Positions 37,441 through 45,918 of a stretch of 64,000 bases of DNA are shown one piece after another. Source of the stretch: Candidatus Dormiibacterota bacterium. GTDB lineage: Bacteria > Chloroflexota > Dormibacteria > Dormibacterales > Dormibacteraceae. Both the position numbers and the translations under genes were made by a program. The stretch is from assembly GCA_003169845.1 (NCBI GenBank), contig PNAG01000026.1, positions 62,001 to 126,000 of the forward strand, given 5' to 3'. Position 1 is the first letter of the stretch; each line of letters begins with the position of its first letter. The notes beneath the pieces were generated by a model. It saw only the letters and a list, made by a program, of their open reading frames with translations, searched no databases and was not told where the DNA came from.

Positions 37441-38739
37441 ATGGGGATCCATCGATGGCGGCTGGCATCACCCCTGGCCCTGGCGACGGCGCTGGTTCTC
37501 GTGGCGTGTGGAGGCAGCCAGGGCGCGACGCCTCCGACTCAGACCGGCGCGCTCAACCTGGGCGTCATCGCCCCCTTCACCGGCCCCGCGGCCGAGTTCG
37601 GCACCCTGCTCACCGCCCCGTGCCTGGCGGCCACCGACCTGATCAACGCCAGCGGCGGCGTGCTGGGGCACCAGGTCAACTGCACCTCCATCGACGACAC
37701 GGGCGACCCGGCCGACGCCGTGCCCAACGTGACCAGGGCGATCGCCACCACGTCTAACTTCGATTTCGCGATCGGGCTCGAGAGCAATACCGCGGCGACC
37801 ACCGTGCCGCTGGTCAACAACGCGAAGATCCCGTTCTTCACCACCAACGGCCTGGTCTCGTTTACCAAGAACAACTTTCCGTACTACTACCGCGTGACCC
37901 CCGGCGACGACGCCAACGGCGCCGCATTCGCCGTATGGGCCGTTCAGCAGGGATACAAGAACGCCGCCATCGTGTTCCAGAACAACATCGGTTCTGAAGG
38001 CAACCTGCCTGGGCTGAACGCGGCGATGCCGAAGCTCGGCGGCAAGGTCGGGATCAACCTGACCATCCCGGCGGACTCTGCCTCGTACTCGTCCGAGGTG
38101 GCGCGGGTGATCGCCGCCAAGCCGGACGTCTTGATCTGGTCCGCCGACCCACAGACGACGGCGACCTTCCTGGCCAACTACAAGTCGCTGAACAACGGCG
38201 TGCTGCCGCCGATGGTCACCGCCACGGACTCGCTCACCCCAGACTTCTTCAATGCGGTCACCAAAGTGGTTGGTGTCGACTACGTGACGAAACAGATCTG
38301 GCTCGTCGGGTCCTACTTCGACCAGACCACGCCTGCCTTCAACACCTACAAAAATGCGCTGCTGGCCGACGCCAAGACCAAGGACATCGCGCCCGTGCTG
38401 AGCACTGTGGGCCCGCCTGCGGGGGCGTATGACGGCATCAACATCATGGCCCTGGCCATGATCATGGCCAAGACCACCGTCGGGTCCTACTACAACTCAT
38501 ACATCCTTCAGGTCGTCTCGCCCAAGTCGGGCGCCACCGTGGTGGGCAATTACGCGGACGGCAAGGCCGCGCTGGCGGCGGGAAAGTCGATTCAGTACGT
38601 CGGCGTCCTCGGCAAGCCCGCCTTCGACCAGTACCACAACTCCGCGGGCGAGTTCGACGCGAACAAGTTCAATGCCGACGGCAGCGCCACGCAGGTAGGC
38701 ACGATCTCAGGCAGCCAGGTCCTCCAACTGCTTGGATAG
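37441..38739 (+). CDS. Branched-chain-amino-acid-type ABC transporter, solute-binding lipoprotein
   Basis: 432 residues with a lipoprotein signal: MGIHRWR, a hydrophobic core and lipobox LVAC with Cys23. The mature part is a type I periplasmic-binding fold of the LivJ family: LNLGVIAPFTGPAAEFG, then ASGGVLGHQVNC and the AVPNVTRAI region. It should capture the solute outside the membrane for the permeases and ATPases encoded downstream. LivJ-family proteins bind amino acids, amides, urea or aromatic acids, so the solute cannot be named from sequence. A hairpin and a 32-nt direct repeat separate it from livH. Confidence 0.88.
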   Translation: MGIHRWRLASPLALATALVLVACGGSQGATPPTQTGALNLGVIAPFTGPAAEFGTLLTAPCLAATDLINASGGVLGHQVNCTSIDDTGDPADAVPNVTRAIATTSNFDFAIGLESNTAATTVPLVNNAKIPFFTTNGLVSFTKNNFPYYYRVTPGDDANGAAFAVWAVQQGYKNAAIVFQNNIGSEGNLPGLNAAMPKLGGKVGINLTIPADSASYSSEVARVIAAKPDVLIWSADPQTTATFLANYKSLNNGVLPPMVTATDSLTPDFFNAVTKVVGVDYVTKQIWLVGSYFDQTTPAFNTYKNALLADAKTKDIAPVLSTVGPPAGAYDGINIMALAMIMAKTTVGSYYNSYILQVVSPKSGATVVGNYADGKAALAAGKSIQYVGVLGKPAFDQYHNSAGEFDANKFNADGSATQVGTISGSQVLQLLG

Positions 38740-38745
38740 AGTCTT

Positions 38746-38768
38746 CCCTCTCCCCTTCGGGGAGAGGG
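38746..38768 (+). terminator. Perfect 10-bp hairpin after the binding-protein gene
   Basis: CCCTCTCCCC and GGGGAGAGGG pair perfectly around a TTC loop, 6 nt after the stop codon. There is no T-tract, so it is more likely an mRNA-stabilising or attenuating hairpin than a classical terminator. It keeps the binding protein separate from the permeases and belongs to the GC-rich hairpin repeat family. Confidence 0.45.
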
Positions 38769-38844
38769 CTAGGGTGAGGGGCTTAAGCCCGCAACCAGGT
38801 CGGGAGAAGAGTGGCTAGGGTGAGGGGCTTAAGCCCGCAACCAG
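38767..38844 (+). repeat. Two copies of a 32-nt direct repeat
   Basis: 38767-38798 and 38813-38844 are identical, 46 nt apart, and each contains the 12-bp palindrome GGGCTTAAGCCC. The second copy ends 7 nt before the livH ATG and probably sets its leader structure. It looks like a local duplication of the tail of the hairpin repeat. Confidence 0.8.
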
Positions 38845-38851
38845 CGGTCAA

Positions 38852-39739
38852 ATGCAGCTGCTGATCGAGGCGATCGGGTTCGGGATCGCGTCCGGCGCGG
38901 TCATCGCGTTGGGCGCCGTCGGGTTCTCCGTGCAGTTCGGCATGAGCAACGTCCTGAACATCACCTACGGGGCACTCATGACCCTCGGTGCGTACATCGG
39001 CCTTTTCCTGATCGACCGCGGCATCAGCCCTTGGGCCGCGCTGGCGATCGCGGGAGTCGTGGTGGGCGCAGCTTCCGTCGCGTTCAACAGAGGTCTGCTG
39101 GCGCCGCTGGTCAGGCGCGGCACGCGCGCGTTTGCGATCGTCATCGTCACCGTCTCGGCTGGCGTCGTGCTGCAGTACGTGATCGTCGTGTTCGCCGGCC
39201 CTGACGCGAAGAGCTACGGCGAGCAGAGCGGGCAGACGTTTCATCTGCTCGGCATGGTGCTGACCGCGAGCGAGGTCACGATCGTCGTGCTCGCGGCCGC
39301 CCTGATGCTGGGCCTGCACCTGCTGTTGACACGCACGACTCTTGGCCGGGCGATGCGGGCCACCGCCTCCAACCGGATCCTGGCCCAGAGCTGCGGCATC
39401 GCCACCGATCGCATCAGCGACATCGCCTGGATGCTGTCCGGCATGCTGTGCGGGGCCGCCGGCGTGGCGCTAGCCATCACCACCGTGAGCTTCGACTTCA
39501 GTCTCGGAGCGGTCTTCCTGATCCCGATGATCGCCGCCGCCGTGCTGGGTGGAATCGGCCAGCCGTATGGGGCAATGGTGGGCGGGCTTGTCGTCGGGGT
39601 CGCGAGCGAGCTGGCGGCTGCGTTCACGAACCCCGCCTACCGAGAGGTCGTCGCCTTCGGGATCCTCATCGTCATGCTCCTGGTCCGCCCCCACGGCCTG
39701 TTCGGGGCGGCATGGGCGACGCGGCGATTGATGGCGTGA
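38852..39739 (+). CDS. livH: Branched-chain-type ABC transporter permease (LivH)
   Basis: 295 residues with about eight hydrophobic segments. The family pattern is clear: a start of the form LIEAIGFGIASGAVIALGAVG, then GMSNVLNITYGALMTLGAYI, and a C-terminal LGGIGQPYGAMVGGLVVGVAS. It forms half of the transmembrane channel with LivM. It follows the binding-protein gene and the repeat block and lies 7 nt before livM. Confidence 0.88.
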   Translation: MQLLIEAIGFGIASGAVIALGAVGFSVQFGMSNVLNITYGALMTLGAYIGLFLIDRGISPWAALAIAGVVVGAASVAFNRGLLAPLVRRGTRAFAIVIVTVSAGVVLQYVIVVFAGPDAKSYGEQSGQTFHLLGMVLTASEVTIVVLAAALMLGLHLLLTRTTLGRAMRATASNRILAQSCGIATDRISDIAWMLSGMLCGAAGVALAITTVSFDFSLGAVFLIPMIAAAVLGGIGQPYGAMVGGLVVGVASELAAAFTNPAYREVVAFGILIVMLLVRPHGLFGAAWATRRLMA

Positions 39740-39746
39740 GCTAGAG

Positions 39747-40736
39747 ATGGGGGCCTGGGAGTACTACCTGGTCGTGCTGCTCGTGTACCTGGGCACCGAC
39801 CTGCTCGCGGCTTGGGGCCTCAACCTCGAGTTCGGCGTCACCGGCGTGGCCAACCTCGGCTACATCGTGACCATCGCCGCGGGCGCCTACGCGTACGTGA
39901 TCTGCACGCTTGGTTCCCCCGCGTCTGCGGGTGGCTTCCAGGAATACGTCGGCGGTTTCGGGTTGCCGTTTCCGGTCGCCCTCGCCGCAGGCATCGTGGC
40001 CGGCTCGGTCGTCGGCGTGCTGATCGGCGTCACGGGCTTGAAGCGCCTACGCCAGGACTACCAGGCGATCGCGATGCTCGTCGTCTCCCTGATGGCAGCG
40101 ACAGTGGTGACTGCCGACACCCCGTTTCTGAACGGCAACGCCGGCCTCGTGATATTGCCTCAGTTCGCGCCTCTGTCGGACCAGGACCCCGAGGTCCAGC
40201 GGTGGGTCTACGTAGGCATCGTCGCCGCGGTGTGCGTCCTCGGCTACCTCGTGCTGCGAAGGTTTACCACGGGACCCATCGGCCGGACCCTGCGCGCGGT
40301 GCGTGACGACGAGTACGCGGCGGCGGCGATCGGCAAGGACATCGTCGTGTTGCGGCTCGTCGTGCAGGCCGCGGGCGGGGCGCTGGGCGGGGCAAGCGGC
40401 GCGCTGCTGGTCGCGTTCATCGGCGGCTGGTCGCCGGGGGCGTGGGCTTACGTCGAAACGCTCGCGCTGCTCACGGCCGTGATCGTCGGCGGCATGGGCA
40501 ACGATCGCGGCGTCAGCGTCGGCACCTTCCTCATCGCCATCCTGATCTTGCAGGGCGTCCAGTTCTTGAACGACGTTCCCGCGCTGAAGGCGATCGAGGG
40601 GTTGCTCAACCGACCGGCGCTGACACAGGATCTGGGCTGGATCGTACTGGGCACCTTGACGATCCTTTTTATATGGTTCAGGCCCCAGGGAATCCTGCCG
40701 GAGAGACGGCCGAAATACGGCGGCATTCGTGGGTAG
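39747..40736 (+). CDS. livM: Branched-chain-type ABC transporter permease (LivM)
   Basis: 329 residues and highly hydrophobic, with about 8-10 membrane segments. LivM landmarks are NLEFGVTGVANLGYI near 29-43, the GRTLRAVRDDEYAAAAIGKD cytoplasmic loop that contacts the ATPases, and GGMGNDRGVSVGTF near the end. It pairs with LivH. The gene overlaps livG by 8 nt. Confidence 0.88.
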   Translation: MGAWEYYLVVLLVYLGTDLLAAWGLNLEFGVTGVANLGYIVTIAAGAYAYVICTLGSPASAGGFQEYVGGFGLPFPVALAAGIVAGSVVGVLIGVTGLKRLRQDYQAIAMLVVSLMAATVVTADTPFLNGNAGLVILPQFAPLSDQDPEVQRWVYVGIVAAVCVLGYLVLRRFTTGPIGRTLRAVRDDEYAAAAIGKDIVVLRLVVQAAGGALGGASGALLVAFIGGWSPGAWAYVETLALLTAVIVGGMGNDRGVSVGTFLIAILILQGVQFLNDVPALKAIEGLLNRPALTQDLGWIVLGTLTILFIWFRPQGILPERRPKYGGIRG

Positions 40737-41499
40737 CTCATCCGGGCCGATCCTGGAGGTCCGCGACCTGGTCAAGCACTACGGCGGAGTGCGTGCCGTG
40801 GATGGGATCTCTTTCGCGGTCGAGCGAGGCACGATCACAGGCCTGATCGGCCCCAACGGCGCCGGCAAGTCGACGGCGCTCAACGTGATCGCCGGATTTC
40901 TGCCGCCAGACGGTGGGCGCGTGCTGCTCGACGGAGAGGACGTGACTGGCCAGCCGATGCATCGCCTCGCCCGCCAGGGCGTCGTCCGCACATTCCAGAT
41001 GGCCAGGGTGTTTGGCGGGCTGACCACGATCGAAAATCTCCTTGTCGCGGCGCCCGCGCAGCTCGGTGAGACCGCCACGGGGCTGATCGGAGGAAAGCGG
41101 CTTTGGGGCGGCCAGGAAAGCGAGCTGATCGAGCGCGCGAAGGAGATGCTTACCGCGTTCGGGATGCGGGACAAGGCCGACGAGCAAGCACGCAACCTCA
41201 GCGGCGGCCAGAAGCGAGCCGTGGAAACCATGCGCGCCCTCATGGCCAGGCCGAAGCTGCTCCTGCTCGACGAGCCCATGGCCGGCTTGAGCCCAAGTCT
41301 TTCGAAGCAGCTCGAGGACCTGTTCCTGGAGCTCACCCATGACGGACTTTCCATGCTGCTTGTTGAACACTCGCTCGACACCGTTGAGCGGCTGTGCACC
41401 AAAGTGGTCGTGATGGCGCAGGGCAAGGTCCTCGCGGAAGGCAGGATGAGCGAGCTTCGCACCCGCAGGGAGGTGCAGGATGCCTACGTCATCGGCTGA
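40729..41499 (+). CDS. livG: Branched-chain-type ABC transporter ATP-binding protein (LivG)
   Basis: 256 residues from a GTG start inside the livM 3' end. It has Walker A GPNGAGKST (41-49), the signature LSGGQ, Walker B LLLLDEP and the switch His in VEHSLD, all intact. The FQMARVFGGLTTIENLLVAA Q-loop region is typical of LivG. It drives transport together with LivF. Confidence 0.92.
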   Translation: MGSSSGPILEVRDLVKHYGGVRAVDGISFAVERGTITGLIGPNGAGKSTALNVIAGFLPPDGGRVLLDGEDVTGQPMHRLARQGVVRTFQMARVFGGLTTIENLLVAAPAQLGETATGLIGGKRLWGGQESELIERAKEMLTAFGMRDKADEQARNLSGGQKRAVETMRALMARPKLLLLDEPMAGLSPSLSKQLEDLFLELTHDGLSMLLVEHSLDTVERLCTKVVVMAQGKVLAEGRMSELRTRREVQDAYVIG

Positions 41500-42259
41500 C
41501 CAGGCTCCAGTCGCGACCCACGCACGCTCGGCCCTGTCCATCCGCGGCGTGACCGCGGGCTACGGCGACGCCGCGATCGTGCACGACGTAGACGTAGAAG
41601 TGCGGCACGGGCAGGTCGTCGCCGTGGTCGGGCCAAACGGAGCCGGCAAGAGCACGTTGCTCAAGGCGATCCTCGGCATCGCCCGGTGGATGGGCGGGCG
41701 GGTCGAGCTCAACGGAAAGGACGTGACCGGCCTGCCGCTGCAGCAGCTGGCGAGGCTCGGCATCGGGTATGTGCCTCAGATCGAAGACGTTTTCGAGGCG
41801 CTGCGCGTGCGCGAGAACCTGGACATGGGCGGGTACCTGTTCAGCCATCGGGAGAGGGCGGTGAGGATGGAGAAGGCGCTCGACTTCTTTCCTCAGCTGC
41901 GCTCGAAGCTCAACCGTTTCGTTGAAACCCTGAGCGGCGGCGAGCGCAAGATGACCGCCATCGCGCGCGTCCTGATGCTCGACCCGGCGGTGCTGCTGCT
42001 GGACGAGCCCACGGCGGGCCTCTCGCCGGAGCTCTCTCGCGCAGTGCTCGAAGAACAGATCAAAGCCCTGGGCGAGCACGGCAAGGCGGTGCTGCTCGTG
42101 GAGCAGAAGGCGGTGGCCGCGCTGGGCATCGCCGACTGGGCGTACATGATGGTCCAGGGCCGGGTCGTGATGTCAGCCCGCGGGGTCGACGTGCTTGGAA
42201 ACCCCGAGATGCGCGAAATCTTTCTCGGAGCGAAAGGGCCGGAGGATCGCACGGCGTGA
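41480..42259 (+). CDS. livF: Branched-chain-type ABC transporter ATP-binding protein (LivF)
   Basis: 259 residues, overlapping livG by 20 nt. It has Walker A GPNGAGKST (51-59), signature LSGGE, Walker B LLLLDEP and a LivF-type Q-loop GYVPQIEDVFEALRVRENL. The switch residue is Gln in LVEQKAVAAL, normal for LivF. Forms the second nucleotide-binding subunit. Confidence 0.92.
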   Translation: MPTSSADQAPVATHARSALSIRGVTAGYGDAAIVHDVDVEVRHGQVVAVVGPNGAGKSTLLKAILGIARWMGGRVELNGKDVTGLPLQQLARLGIGYVPQIEDVFEALRVRENLDMGGYLFSHRERAVRMEKALDFFPQLRSKLNRFVETLSGGERKMTAIARVLMLDPAVLLLDEPTAGLSPELSRAVLEEQIKALGEHGKAVLLVEQKAVAALGIADWAYMMVQGRVVMSARGVDVLGNPEMREIFLGAKGPEDRTA

Positions 42260-43905
42260 ACGCCGCCGAGGGATTTGTCAGGACCCTTCACCAGGCGGAC
42301 GTCGACACTTTCTTCGGCCTTCCTGGATCGACGGAAGCACCGCTCCTGGAAGCCCTGCGTGCCGACGGGGGCATCCGCTACTTGCTGGGTCTGCACGAGG
42401 GAGTCACCGTGGCCATGGCCGACGGATACGCACGGGCCACGGGCCGGGTCGGCGTGGTCGGCCTACACACGACGGTGGGCACCATGAATGGAATGAGCCA
42501 GGTCTACAACGCTGCCCGCGACGGGACTCCACTGGTGGTCACGGCCGGCCACAAAGACCGGGCGGTGCTCGCCGACGACGGTTTCTGCGCGCTGCCCGAC
42601 CTGCCTTCGCTTCTGCGCCCGTTCACCAAGTTCTCGTGGCAGAGCCTCACGTCTGAGGCTGTGCCGTCCGACCTGGCGAGGGCGATCCATTTCGCGCTCG
42701 CTCCACCGCCGGGTCCGTCTTATCTCGTGGTCCCCGAGGACCTGATGGTCCAGCCGCTCCCCGACGGCCTTCCGCCACCGCCGTCAGTCGCACATCGCGG
42801 CCTGGCGCAGTTGCCCGCGCCCGCGGAGATTCGCGAGGCGGCGGCCATGATCGCCCACGCCAGGCGACCCGTCCTGGTGGTGGGAACTCACGCCGCCGGC
42901 GCCACGGCCGAGCTGTCCGCGGCGGCAGAGGCGTTTGCGATAGGCGTCCTCGCCGCTGACCTGACCGATCTCGCCGTGCTGCGCTTTCCGACGACCGATC
43001 CTCACTACCTCGGGGTCTACGGGGAACAGGCGGACGCCCTCGACGGCTGCGACCTCGTCGTCGCGGTCGGATGCCGCGTCTTCTTTCCCTTTTCCGATCG
43101 AGCGCGCCCGCAACTACCGCCGGGGGCGAAGCTGATCCACGTCCACCCCAACCCCTCGGAGATCGGCCGGCTGCAAACCACGGAGATCGGCCTGGCCGGT
43201 GACGTCGGTGCCATCTTCACTCAGCTGACCGCGGATCTCGAGGCGATCGGCGGGCTGGATGAAGCCACCCGCCGCGAGCGGTCGGCATTCATACGAACAG
43301 CCTCCGATGCGCGACGCGACTCGGCGGCGAGCGAGCTGGCAAGCCACCGTGGCAAAGCGACGTCGGTGGCGAGGGTCGCGGCCGAGATGGGTCGCGGGCT
43401 CACGCCGAACGCGATCGTCGTGGAGGAGGCGGTGCGCGGCTCGAGGCTCTTCTTCCGGCATTCCACCCTGGCACCAGGCTCGGAGGTTTGGCGCAGCACC
43501 GGCGGCTCGCTTGGTTGGGGCCTGCCGGCGGCGGTGGGCGCGAAGCTGGGCCGGCCAGACCGGCCGGTGGTGCTGCTGACCGGCGACGGCAGCTTTCAGT
43601 TCTCCGTCCAGGCGCTGTGGACGGCAGTCGAGCAAAAGCTGCCACTGGTGGTCGTGATCATCGACAACGGGGGCTACCTCGCGGTCAAGCGCGCGATCGA
43701 GGGACACCTCGCCGTGCCGCACGACAAGCGCGTGCACCCGGGCACGGAGATCTCTGGGATCGACAACGTGACGATCGCCCGAGGTTACGGCGCCGAGGCA
43801 ACGTCGGTTTCAGACCCGGAGGCGTTCGGCGTCGCATTCGCCGCCGCCCTGCACTCGCCGAAGGTAACAGTGATCTCAGTCCCGGTCGAGCAAAACCGGC
43901 CCTAG
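42256..43905 (+). CDS. Thiamine-diphosphate-dependent enzyme (acetolactate synthase/benzoylformate decarboxylase family)
   Basis: 549 residues from a GTG overlapping the livF stop (GTGA). All three ThDP domains are present. The cofactor-activating Glu48 is in LHEGVT, a central domain has LVVGTHAAGA, and the ThDP/Mg motif starts at GDG (443-445) and runs to IIDNGGY. The family decarboxylates 2-oxo acids or ligates them; the sequence resembles the benzoylformate-decarboxylase/acetolactate-synthase-like branch and does not reveal the substrate. Translational coupling to the transporter suggests that it acts on the imported compound or a 2-oxo derivative. Confidence 0.8.
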   Translation: MNAAEGFVRTLHQADVDTFFGLPGSTEAPLLEALRADGGIRYLLGLHEGVTVAMADGYARATGRVGVVGLHTTVGTMNGMSQVYNAARDGTPLVVTAGHKDRAVLADDGFCALPDLPSLLRPFTKFSWQSLTSEAVPSDLARAIHFALAPPPGPSYLVVPEDLMVQPLPDGLPPPPSVAHRGLAQLPAPAEIREAAAMIAHARRPVLVVGTHAAGATAELSAAAEAFAIGVLAADLTDLAVLRFPTTDPHYLGVYGEQADALDGCDLVVAVGCRVFFPFSDRARPQLPPGAKLIHVHPNPSEIGRLQTTEIGLAGDVGAIFTQLTADLEAIGGLDEATRRERSAFIRTASDARRDSAASELASHRGKATSVARVAAEMGRGLTPNAIVVEEAVRGSRLFFRHSTLAPGSEVWRSTGGSLGWGLPAAVGAKLGRPDRPVVLLTGDGSFQFSVQALWTAVEQKLPLVVVIIDNGGYLAVKRAIEGHLAVPHDKRVHPGTEISGIDNVTIARGYGAEATSVSDPEAFGVAFAAALHSPKVTVISVPVEQNRP

Positions 43906-43906
43906 G

Positions 43907-44143
43907 TCAGACCGGTGAGGCGGGCCCTCTCCGCAGCCTGATGGCCAGCTCGGTGTAGGCCTGCGCTTTGGTTCGGTGGACGTCGGTGCCGGTCCCCTCC
44001 GCATCCGGCACCAAGCGCCGGCTGCTCCTCTTCACTGCGCTCTTGAGGACGCGAGAGCGTGTGTCGCGGTAGAACGCGGCGTCTTCCAGCGCCTCCAGGA
44101 GCAAAGCCAACTCTTCTGGGATGATCTCGACTCGCTCGGCCAT
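43907..44143 (-). CDS. Small hypothetical protein
   Basis: A 78-residue frame with an acidic helical N-terminal half (MAERVEIIPEELALLLEALE) and a basic C-terminal half. No family is recognised. The stop lies 2 nt from the convergent ThDP enzyme and the gene diverges from the propeller-like gene, so it fills the space as a real gene would. The codon pattern is GC-rich at third positions. Confidence 0.5.
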   Translation of the reverse strand: MAERVEIIPEELALLLEALEDAAFYRDTRSRVLKSAVKRSSRRLVPDAEGTGTDVHRTKAQAYTELAIRLRRGPASPV

Positions 44144-44227
44144 TGAGGCCGATTCTATGGCCGCGACCAGTGATCCGGCGGCGCCTCGCAGCCTACGTTC
44201 CCTTCATCGTCTTCGCCAACTGCTTTG

Positions 44228-44256
44228 TTGGAGCGCCGCCAAGCACGTGGTATTAC
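44228..44256 (+). promoter_or_regulatory. Candidate promoter before the propeller-like gene
   Basis: TTGGAG (44228-44233), a 17-bp spacer and TATTAC (44251-44256). A start of transcription about 7 nt later would place the mRNA end at the ATG at 44265, which would be a leaderless start. Confidence 0.35.
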
Positions 44257-44319
44257 AAGCTGTGATGAATCGCATCACCTTTGCGGGCGCCTGCTTCCTC
44301 GGTTTCATCCGGTGAATCG

Positions 44320-45444
44320 GTGAGCCTGGTCGGCGCCGGCGCGCTTGGAATCGCGATGGCGATTGGAACGGCATCACCGCTCGCGACCTGGCAGGTCGCC
44401 GACCCGATTCCACACGTGTTCGACGTGGCCGGCCCGCGCTCTGACGGCAGCCTGGTCATTGCAGCGGGTGGAAAGCTCTTCCTTCTGAACCCTGTGTCCG
44501 GCGCGCAGGAAACCTTCGCCGCCGGGACGGGAGGCTTTGCCGGAGCGAATGGCGAGGAGTCGTATATCGCTTTATCCGTCGCATCAGCAGGCCACGCCGG
44601 CTTCCGGCCTGATGACCTGTTCGTACTGCAGATTAAGCCGGTCGGCGGCATCCTGCGGATCGACTCCGCGGGGATCGGTCATCAGTTTGCGAACGTCGAC
44701 GGAGTCGATACGCTGAACGGAATTGCGTTCGACACGACGGGAGCATTCGGGTACCGCCTCCTGGTCACCGGCCCCCACGCCCAGCACACCACGGTGGCCG
44801 CGATCGATGGTGACGGCCATGTCAGCGTGATCACCGCCCAGGCGCCGGTCGTCGAAGGGGGCCTGGCGGTGGCGCCGTCCAGCTTCGGAAAATTCGCCGG
44901 CGACCTGATCGCGCCCGACGAGCTGTCGGGCAAGATCTACGCCATCGCACCGGACGGCACTTCTCAGGTGGTCGCGACACCGGACCTGGCGCATGGCGGG
45001 GACATCGGGGTCGAGGCCGCGGGGTTCATTCCTGACGTGGATCCGGCGAGCGCCACGGTCTATTTCGCCGACCGCGGGACTCCCGCCAACCTGCACCCAG
45101 GGACCGACAACCTCCTGGCTTTGAACGGAGCCGAGCTGGCCCGTGCCGGAGCGGGACGGGGGGACCTCCTCGTCGGAACCGAAGGTGGCGCCGGGCTGGT
45201 GGCAGTTCGCTGTGACATGACGGTGTGCGGGGTCACCACGATCATCCCTGACAATGGAGTGTCACACGGTGAAGGCCACATCCTCGTCCTGCCGGGCGCG
45301 CCCAGCAGCGCATTTCGACCGGCACCTGCTGCGGTCCGCACGCCGTTCGGATCAACGCAGGCTGCACTCGAGGCCGGGTTGATCGGAGTGGCCCTGGTGG
45401 TGGTGCTCGCGCTTGGCCTGTCAGTGCGCCGCCGGAGGCGGTGA
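44320..45444 (+). CDS. Exported, C-terminally membrane-anchored propeller-like protein
   Basis: About 374 residues from GTG 44320; TTG 44281 is an alternative. The hydrophobic start (MSLVGAGALGIAMAIGTA) resembles a signal core without the basic leader. The middle has repeated short strands, such as GSLVIAAGGKLFLLNP, GILRIDSAG and GKIYAIAPDG, that look like a beta-propeller. The end is a single membrane helix (LIGVALVVVLALGL) capped by RRRRR, so the protein is probably surface-displayed. An ATG at 44265 with a plausible promoter reads another frame for 16 codons to a stop at 44313-44315, raising the possibility of a frameshift in the signal peptide. No specific function is recognised. Confidence 0.6.
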   Translation: MSLVGAGALGIAMAIGTASPLATWQVADPIPHVFDVAGPRSDGSLVIAAGGKLFLLNPVSGAQETFAAGTGGFAGANGEESYIALSVASAGHAGFRPDDLFVLQIKPVGGILRIDSAGIGHQFANVDGVDTLNGIAFDTTGAFGYRLLVTGPHAQHTTVAAIDGDGHVSVITAQAPVVEGGLAVAPSSFGKFAGDLIAPDELSGKIYAIAPDGTSQVVATPDLAHGGDIGVEAAGFIPDVDPASATVYFADRGTPANLHPGTDNLLALNGAELARAGAGRGDLLVGTEGGAGLVAVRCDMTVCGVTTIIPDNGVSHGEGHILVLPGAPSSAFRPAPAAVRTPFGSTQAALEAGLIGVALVVVLALGLSVRRRRR

Positions 45445-45917
45445 TGAGCGTCGTCCAGCGCGACTACATCGAGCGGATGATCGAGCAGTTTGCCCAGGCG
45501 ATCGGAGAGATCGTCCAGCTCGTCCGCGAAGGACACTTCGATCCAGCCCTCATGGTCGTGCGCAAGACCAGCGAACTCGTTCTAGGCCCGCTCCTGCCGG
45601 TGCTCGAACGCCTGGACGCCGCCAGCGCCGTCGACCTGATCGGCAAGCACGACCTCGATCGCGTTCGCATGTACGCGGCGCTGCTGGGCGAGGAGGGGAC
45701 GATTCGCGAGATGCGTGGGCAAACCGCGCGGGCTCAGTACTGCTGCAGCCGCGCCCTCGAGCTTTATGCCGCGATCTCGATGTCAGGGGCTCCACTGAAG
45801 AGCGCCGATTGGGAACGCATCGTCGAACTGCAGCCCAGGGTCGATGCCGGCACGATCGACAGCCGGTACCACGCTGAGCTTCAGCGCCTTGCAAGCCAGA
45901 CCGCGCCCCGAGCCTGA
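45441..45917 (+). CDS. Helical hypothetical protein (DUF6483-like)
   Basis: 158 residues from GTG 45441, or 157 from ATG 45444; the GTG overlaps the previous stop. The sequence is almost entirely helical. The start RDYIERMIEQFAQAIGEI and the later AQYCCSRALELY resemble a DUF6483-type helical repeat protein; this is a weak, memory-based match. It has a close Cys-Cys pair. It precedes the MpaB-like gene by 1 nt and is probably co-transcribed with it. Confidence 0.6.
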   Translation: MMSVVQRDYIERMIEQFAQAIGEIVQLVREGHFDPALMVVRKTSELVLGPLLPVLERLDAASAVDLIGKHDLDRVRMYAALLGEEGTIREMRGQTARAQYCCSRALELYAAISMSGAPLKSADWERIVELQPRVDAGTIDSRYHAELQRLASQTAPRA

Positions 45918-45918
45918 A

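Noticed and set aside
38746-38768. Classical rho-independent terminator
   Set aside because: The stem is strong but no T-run follows and the operon continues; kept as a hairpin with modest confidence.
38767-38844. CRISPR array
   Set aside because: Only two copies with one 14-nt spacer and no cas genes; it is a simple tandem duplication.
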